Part shown: positions 16,573-22,110 of the stretch, in pieces
Layout: the number at the start of each line of letters is the position of its first letter
Position numbering within the stretch: the first letter of the stretch is position 1
IMG/VR virus record: IMGVR_UViG_3300007539_000191
Coordinates: 1 to 25,052 of that record
Length of the DNA stretch: 25,052 nt
Reading direction: 5' to 3' (one strand)
Source: a virus
Made by a program: the position numbers and the translations under genes
Notes under the pieces: model-generated
Seen by the model: only the letters and a program-made list of their open reading frames with translations
The model's database searches: none
Told to the model about the DNA's origin: nothing

Positions 16573-18953
16573 TGAGAGGAGAAGTTGAAGTCTATAGAGT
16601 AACTAAGCAAGGTGATTGCCTAGTTCATAAATCCTCGAACCTTATCATGGATGGGTTTGGTGAAGCTCTTGTTGATATATTAACCACTCCATCTGGAATA
16701 GCAGCTAATGGTATTTACGGTCAGGGAGACAACTCATATGAACGCCTGGATACTTCAAACTGGACTATAGGCTCCATAGCTTTTGGCAAGGGGACTCTAG
16801 GCTTTACAAAGAACTCACACGATATAAAGAATACTAACTTGTTAGGATTCTCTGAGAACTTGGTGGCTAACTTCTCTGGAAGTTGGGGCTTAGGAAATTG
16901 GAGAGATGACAATCAATTCAAAGGAGTAGTAACTTCTTCACCAGAGGATGCATCTGATCTTAGTAGTGCGGTGGTTCATGTAGAGGCTTCTTCTGGATAC
17001 AAGTCTGAGATAGCTAATAGGCTGATGCAGTTCGTAAATTCTAAGCCTTTGCACCCCTTGTATGATTCAGTCACCTTCTCTGTTGATATGAAGTTTGATT
17101 TTGAGAACCCTTCTCAATCAATGTCCAGCGGAGACAGGTTTGCCGCGATATCCATATCACAAACAAGTTCATTCGCTTCTCCTTATGAGCATCATAGCGA
17201 GATATTTAATATTATTAAATGGGATGCCAGCGGCAATGCTTCCCTTTTGTCTTCTGATGAGGACCCTCTAGAAGAATTTTCTCATGGATATTTACGAGAT
17301 CTAGGTAATGGGTGGTACAGAAATACTGTGGTTCTAGAGCCAGCCTGTAAAAACATACTCAGTTCAGTTGAAGGTTTCGGTCCTTATTGGAAAGCAAATT
17401 TGATAACATCTTCATATGGAGATTTTGGTCATCCTAGGTATCACGACAAGCAAAGTGAAAAATTTGAAATAACAGTTAATGCTGGAGATAATTTTTATGT
17501 TGAATATAATCCTGGATCAGACTTTTCAACCATATATGAAGGTTATGGTATAGGTACTGATATTGAATTTTCATTTTACTTTAAAAAGGGTGAAGGCTCT
17601 AATCCTCAAGTAAGATGTAGGCTTGTAGATTTAGGTGGCCCTACGACTATATCAGAATGTCGGATTACTAATGTAGACCCTGATAATTTAACTGCAACTC
17701 AAACGGTGGATACTGGCACAAACAGTTTTTCCGTCTCATCTTACAATGAGGAATGGGCTAAAGTTACTGTAACCCTAACAGATACTTTAGGTACGGCTGA
17801 CAGACTAGATGTTTGGATATATCCAAAAACAAATAACGGTGATCCTACAGACTATATCATAGCAAGTGCTCCTCGTTTATGTTTAAAGAGCACTAGCTCT
17901 TACATAAAACCTGATCCTTATGACATCACCTGCTCCATATACCCAACGCTTCCTGTTCAAGCTAAGACTTTATCAGGAGTTGATAGGTTAGGATTGTCGT
18001 TAGAGCCTTCGTCACTATCAGGAGCTATCTATATTTCAAGACCTCAGTTGTCTTATGGAACAGCCCCTGCTTCCTATAACCCCACTTATAGTTATGACAA
18101 TCAGTATCCTAATGACCCTATCATGGGATATAAGATACCCCTTGGATCTAATTTCTACGGAGTTTCTGGTATAGGAAGACTGTACTATGATTCCTCTGCT
18201 TATCAACCAGTAAGCAATCCACCAAGAATACCAAATCCTAAGGATAAGAAATTAGAGTACGGAGTAACTCTTCCAATACAATCTTACAAGGGTTACGAAT
18301 TTGATATAGATAAAAATCTTAATTATACAGCGTTCCCTACTTACGAACTCAGTTTAAATAATGTTTTAAAATCTGATGCCATTCAGGGGTTTGGACTTAG
18401 AGGAGATGCTAGACACTTTGGGGCTTATTGTCCTTCAAGTGGAGCAACTATTTCAGTGCTGTCAGCTTTAGACAATGCAGCTTATCTAAATCCTGTGTCT
18501 TCGTTCGAGTATTCCGCAGGGTTCAATCATCCTGACAGAAGAACCATGGATAGGAACGGCCATATAAATGTTTATTATCCAACCAGAGGAGAAACTCAGG
18601 ATGCATTTGGAAGACTAATTGTATCAGCCAACTCAGACTTTTCTTCCACAGGAGAGCTTTCTTGCATATGCATCATACCTTCAGGGGATGCTGCTGTAGC
18701 AAACATGTACGGAGGTATTTTTGAAGCTGGTCTATACTCTGTAGACTTCTACAACCTGTCTAAAAATAAAAAAGCAGGAAGTCTTCCATTTAGTAAGAAT
18801 GTTGATAAATTACCTGTGAAAGATATGGATTATAGGCTGATAGCTAAAAAGACATTCAATGATAATATCGTGGTATCTAGAGATAACGGGTCTGATGCTG
18901 GAGTGGCTCATCACGACAATATAAAAGTAGTTTGGAAGTTGAAGTTCTTATGA
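16572..18953 (+). CDS. fibre-adaptor-type protein with nested beta-sandwich modules, 793 aa
   Basis: The N-terminus (GEVEVYRVTKQGDCLVH, IMDGFGEALVDIL) and the C-terminus (GGIFEAGLYSVDFYN near 715-729, then YRLIAKKTFND and IKVVWKLKFL) match the start and end of the two paralogues that follow. They use the collar/fibre-adaptor pattern in which a G-x-x-x-x-x-K-V start is closed by E-x-G-L-[FY], A-Y/A-K and W-x-[IL]-x-F. Between them are carbohydrate-binding-type modules: one opens at NLLGFSENLVANFSGSW (residue 89 on), reaches NGWYRNTVVLEP near 246-257, and closes only at YISRPQLSYGTAPASYNPT (487-505). A second, opening NILSSVEGFGPYW (261) and closing APRLCLKSTSSYIKPDPY (about 433-450), lies inside it. 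Expected role: peripheral baseplate or fibre protein that contacts host glycans. Its ATG overlaps the gp7-like stop by one base (TGATG). Confidence 0.65.
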   Translation: MRGEVEVYRVTKQGDCLVHKSSNLIMDGFGEALVDILTTPSGIAANGIYGQGDNSYERLDTSNWTIGSIAFGKGTLGFTKNSHDIKNTNLLGFSENLVANFSGSWGLGNWRDDNQFKGVVTSSPEDASDLSSAVVHVEASSGYKSEIANRLMQFVNSKPLHPLYDSVTFSVDMKFDFENPSQSMSSGDRFAAISISQTSSFASPYEHHSEIFNIIKWDASGNASLLSSDEDPLEEFSHGYLRDLGNGWYRNTVVLEPACKNILSSVEGFGPYWKANLITSSYGDFGHPRYHDKQSEKFEITVNAGDNFYVEYNPGSDFSTIYEGYGIGTDIEFSFYFKKGEGSNPQVRCRLVDLGGPTTISECRITNVDPDNLTATQTVDTGTNSFSVSSYNEEWAKVTVTLTDTLGTADRLDVWIYPKTNNGDPTDYIIASAPRLCLKSTSSYIKPDPYDITCSIYPTLPVQAKTLSGVDRLGLSLEPSSLSGAIYISRPQLSYGTAPASYNPTYSYDNQYPNDPIMGYKIPLGSNFYGVSGIGRLYYDSSAYQPVSNPPRIPNPKDKKLEYGVTLPIQSYKGYEFDIDKNLNYTAFPTYELSLNNVLKSDAIQGFGLRGDARHFGAYCPSSGATISVLSALDNAAYLNPVSSFEYSAGFNHPDRRTMDRNGHINVYYPTRGETQDAFGRLIVSANSDFSSTGELSCICIIPSGDAAVANMYGGIFEAGLYSVDFYNLSKNKKAGSLPFSKNVDKLPVKDMDYRLIAKKTFNDNIVVSRDNGSDAGVAHHDNIKVVWKLKFL
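17346..17921 (+). other. inner beta-sandwich module inserted within another module
   Basis: Residues about 259-450 of the 16572-18953 product have their own module opening (KNILSSVEGFGPYWKANL), centre (DIEFSFYFKKGEG, WAKVTVTLTD) and closing (APRLCLKSTSSYIKP), while the surrounding module resumes at ITCSIYPTLPVQA. Hand count gives about 27% GC over 17461-17580, against 48% at 17101-17160 in the outer module; the AT-rich part covers only some of the insert. Confidence 0.5.
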
Positions 18954-21496
18954 TTGGTGAAGTAACAATAACGAAGGTTTACAAGGATGGCACAAAGGAG
19001 GTTGTCCTTAACAAAGACCGTAATATGATTACGGACGGTATGGGTATATCTTTAGTAAACCTATTTACTGTAAACCCTGCCAATCCTAGATACACTTTGG
19101 AAAACTTTCAGTTCGGGTATTACCAAGTAGGAACTTCTAGTGTTGTAGAGAAAGGCCCAGTAAGAGGAGAGTTTAATAAGTGGGAAGCCACTATGGAGGA
19201 TTCCACAGGTAACAATTTCTATGAGCTTCAATCCCCTCTTGCCGCTTCTGCATACGGAGAAGACACTACCTTAAAGGTAACGAATAAAAAAATACTAACA
19301 GTCACTAATCCTTTTGAGGATGCGATAGATCTGAATTATATTTACTCAGAAGCTGATATGGTTCAGTTTGAGTACGACCCAGTAGTTAAGCTAGTCGATG
19401 GAGCAGTTCATGTTAAAATCTATCTAGATGAGAACTCTTCTAACAATCAAGAAATTTCTGAGCTAGGTCTTTTCATTAGAAACCCTGAGGTATTTGAGTC
19501 TGGTGATCGCCCTTGCCTAGCTGCTTATAAATCCATATTCACCCCAATAAGTAAGTCCAATGAGTTTTCTTTAGACATTGATTGGGTTATACACTTCAGC
19601 GATGAAACACTCGCTTACGGATACTTAGCAGATCCTAAGTATGTTTATTTCGCACCCTCCACCAAGTTTGATCGCCCAGGGTCACAGGCGTTTGTAAAGT
19701 ATATTGAGTTCGATGAGATATACGATATTACGGTGGAAACTCCCATACCTTTAGAGCAAGACTCATATTTATATTATGATGTTTCAGGGGATGCTGTAAA
19801 TGGAGTTCATTATGAAATAACATCAGGACAATCTCCTATATTATTTGAAAAAGGATCTTCTAGTAAAAAGATAAAGGTAAAGACAGTAAGGCCAGCAGGA
19901 ATTTTATATCATGCTCCAAAGAAGCTTAATATAAAAATGAATCGTTTTGAGGGTCCAAGAGATATTCCCAACCCTACAAAAGTGTCCTTATCCAATGAGT
20001 TTATAGTTCATCTAAGGGCCGCATCTATTTATAAACCACCTGTGGTAAATCTCACGGTTCCTAGTGATACAGTAGATACAGATGCTAGTTTTGATGTTAG
20101 TGCAGAAATAACTTATAACAACGGTTCTTTACTCCAACAAACTGAAGACATACAGGTATATCTACATCTATCTTCAAACGGAACTAGACAACTATCTACA
20201 TCTGCCACTATATTAACAATATCAGCAGGGGACAGTTACGGAACATTAACCATAGATACTACAGGAACTGGTGATGTCTCCGTATCCACATACAATACTC
20301 TATCAGCAGGGTCTTATTACAACAATATGGCCCACTCTAATGATTTCACATTCATTAGACAGCTATCATCCACGGACATAGACCCTCAGCTTTTATTTGA
20401 TAACAAGGAAGCTTTTAGACCTTTAGGAGGTAGTGGGTTCTACACTGAGAGATTTAGTCCTTGGGCCACATCTTATGTATGGTTTGCTGGAGACAGTACC
20501 TTAAAAGTTCATAGTAACAACGATGTGTGGACAGCCTTCCCACCACTTGATGTATTCACTCAAGCAAGCTCGTTAGATAACTTTGCTCCTGATGGATTAC
20601 AACCAGCCCAGTTACATTACACTCCATGCTCTCTTTATGCTTGGCACAGGGGAACCGCTGGGGGTGCTTTAGAGGTTTACGGGGCAGCAAGTAAAATCAG
20701 GAAAGACTATACTAGCGATAATAAAAATGGAAGAAACCTATCCCCTGATGGAGACAGCCAAAAGCAACAGTTTGAGTGGACTACTGATGGCTCTTCTATA
20801 TCCTTGTCAGTATATGTGAAGAACATTGATCCTGCGGGAGTAGTTCATAAAGGGACTACAGTAAAACCCGCTAACGCATTTACTATCAATATATTCTCAA
20901 GAGGTATGCCAGGGGTTGATAGAAATATTTCCACAGATATAACCGCTGTAGGAAAGGCTGCCACTTTTTATTGGGAACCTGCTGGAGGTTTAGTTTTAAG
21001 CTCTGTAACCGCTGATGGGTTATGGACGGATAATAGCAATACCAGTGATGCAGGTGTTTTCTCTGGAGTAGGTTACGATACTGCCGCTGGACTTCCTTAC
21101 GATGATCCTTGGGCGGGAGATGGCTGGTATAGAGCTTATATAACAGCTTTAGTGGATAAGCAGTTTACAAACGCTGGGACCTATGCTCCTTTAAGTACAG
21201 ATGGATCAGGTTCTGTATCACAATGGTTCATACATTATAATGTTGATAGTGGGGGTAATTTATTCAGACTTCCTGGAGAGAAGGATGGGTTGTTTACTAG
21301 AGGCGTAGATATACCAGTGGACATGTCAGGATGCTATCTATCTTGGGGCCAGTGGGAATACGGTATAACCCAAGAAGCAGCGCCCTACACTAATTATCCA
21401 AGGCCGTATCAACACAATCTAGATTCGGTATTTACTCCTCTAGGGAAGTGCGTAATAAGAAGCGGCTACGAGAAAGTGATCTTTAGCACCACTTGA
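18950..21496 (+). CDS. fibre-adaptor-type protein with Calx-beta-like and carbohydrate-binding-type modules, 848 aa
   Basis: The start is taken at the ATG at 18950: it gives the ATGA overlap with the preceding gene and aligns MIGEVTITKVYKDG with the start of its paralogue; a TTG at 18932 would add six residues. Residues 1 to about 217 are the shared adaptor domain: DRNMITDGMGISLVNLF, YELQSPLAASAYGED, ISELGLFIRNPEVF (169-182), then AYKSIFTPISKSNEFSLDID and WVIHF. Residues about 257-314 look Calx-beta-like (YYDVSGDAVNGVHYEITSG, ILFEKGSSSKKIKVKTV). A second Ig- or Calx-beta-like unit spans about 363-447 (VNLTVPSDTVDTDASFDVSA onward). The C-terminal half (about 477-848) is a carbohydrate-binding-type beta sandwich: SISLSVYVKN, DGWYRAYITALV and YLSWGQWEYGITQEAAPYT. 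A receptor-binding accessory fibre protein is inferred. Confidence 0.65.
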   Translation: MIGEVTITKVYKDGTKEVVLNKDRNMITDGMGISLVNLFTVNPANPRYTLENFQFGYYQVGTSSVVEKGPVRGEFNKWEATMEDSTGNNFYELQSPLAASAYGEDTTLKVTNKKILTVTNPFEDAIDLNYIYSEADMVQFEYDPVVKLVDGAVHVKIYLDENSSNNQEISELGLFIRNPEVFESGDRPCLAAYKSIFTPISKSNEFSLDIDWVIHFSDETLAYGYLADPKYVYFAPSTKFDRPGSQAFVKYIEFDEIYDITVETPIPLEQDSYLYYDVSGDAVNGVHYEITSGQSPILFEKGSSSKKIKVKTVRPAGILYHAPKKLNIKMNRFEGPRDIPNPTKVSLSNEFIVHLRAASIYKPPVVNLTVPSDTVDTDASFDVSAEITYNNGSLLQQTEDIQVYLHLSSNGTRQLSTSATILTISAGDSYGTLTIDTTGTGDVSVSTYNTLSAGSYYNNMAHSNDFTFIRQLSSTDIDPQLLFDNKEAFRPLGGSGFYTERFSPWATSYVWFAGDSTLKVHSNNDVWTAFPPLDVFTQASSLDNFAPDGLQPAQLHYTPCSLYAWHRGTAGGALEVYGAASKIRKDYTSDNKNGRNLSPDGDSQKQQFEWTTDGSSISLSVYVKNIDPAGVVHKGTTVKPANAFTINIFSRGMPGVDRNISTDITAVGKAATFYWEPAGGLVLSSVTADGLWTDNSNTSDAGVFSGVGYDTAAGLPYDDPWAGDGWYRAYITALVDKQFTNAGTYAPLSTDGSGSVSQWFIHYNVDSGGNLFRLPGEKDGLFTRGVDIPVDMSGCYLSWGQWEYGITQEAAPYTNYPRPYQHNLDSVFTPLGKCVIRSGYEKVIFSTT

Positions 21497-21524
21497 AATA
21501 TATACTATTATACAACGGGTAACT
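21497..21524 (+). promoter_or_regulatory. AT-rich spacer, possible weak promoter
   Basis: This 28-base spacer is the longest gap within the rightward cluster; most other genes overlap or nearly touch. It contains TATACTATTATAC (21501-21513), with TATACT and TATTAT as possible -10 elements, but no good -35 match at the right distance. It could equally be just a spacer with no Shine-Dalgarno site before the ATG at 21525. Confidence 0.2.
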
Positions 21525-22109
21525 ATGCAGAATAAGAGTTCATATAATCCAGTAGGCCGTCTTCAAATATGGAAGGTCTACGAAGATAGGGATAAAGAAA
21601 GAGAGCTTGTATGGGATGAGAGAAACACCATTACTTCAGGTATGGGTGTAGGGCTATCTCACTTATTCTCAGCCTCAGGATCTACCTCCATTGCTGATTA
21701 TCAAATCATAAACTTTCAAATAGGAACTGGTGGAGATTTTGATGATTACGGAGCATCCACTTATAAGTTACAGACTCCTTTAACTTCTACAGAATATGGA
21801 GAGAACGCTAGTTTTGTAAAAGAAACCTTCCAACCCATAGAATCTGGTTCATTGGGATCATCCAAAACATTTGGTAAAATTAGGTTCAGTAACATACATA
21901 AAATTAACAAGACTGCTGTTAGATTCACTATAGTTCTAGATCCTAACACAGCAAACATAACAGAACAATTAGATGAGATTGGTCTGTTTATGAGAAACCC
22001 GAGAGGGCTTACACCTCACTCTCCTATACTTGTAGCTTATAGACCTTTCATAGGTATTACTAAAACGAGTGATTACTCGTTAATATTTATTTGGACAATA
22101 CAATTCTAA
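21525..22109 (+). CDS. minimal fibre-adaptor domain protein, 194 aa
   Basis: This protein consists of the adaptor domain alone, the same domain that makes up the first 217 residues of the preceding protein. Matching landmarks in order are GRLQIWKVYEDRD, ERNTITSGMGVGLSHLF, YKLQTPLTSTEYGEN, LDEIGLFMRN (149-158), LVAYRPFIGITKTSDYSLIF and WTIQF at the very end. Such domains are found at the start of tail-fibre and collar proteins in P2-like and T4-like phages, where they attach the fibre. Here nothing follows the domain; the next gene encodes the large beta-helix fibre, so this protein could be the adaptor for it (inference). It could also be a gene that lost its distal modules or the ancestral single-domain form. 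It starts 28 bases after its paralogue and ends one base before the fibre gene. Confidence 0.7.
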   Translation: MQNKSSYNPVGRLQIWKVYEDRDKERELVWDERNTITSGMGVGLSHLFSASGSTSIADYQIINFQIGTGGDFDDYGASTYKLQTPLTSTEYGENASFVKETFQPIESGSLGSSKTFGKIRFSNIHKINKTAVRFTIVLDPNTANITEQLDEIGLFMRNPRGLTPHSPILVAYRPFIGITKTSDYSLIFIWTIQF

Positions 22110-22110
22110 A

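Noticed and set aside
18932-18949. TTG at 18932 as the start of the second adaptor gene.
   Set aside because: The ATG at 18950 gives the ATGA overlap seen at other junctions and matches the paralogue N-termini; no Shine-Dalgarno site favours the TTG.
916-22109. A non-phage contractile injection system (eCIS) in place of a phage.
   Set aside because: Gene order is shared, but the tape measure precedes the baseplate genes, no AAA+ ATPase is seen and the fibre set is very large; the lack of capsid genes in this window means that it cannot be strictly excluded.
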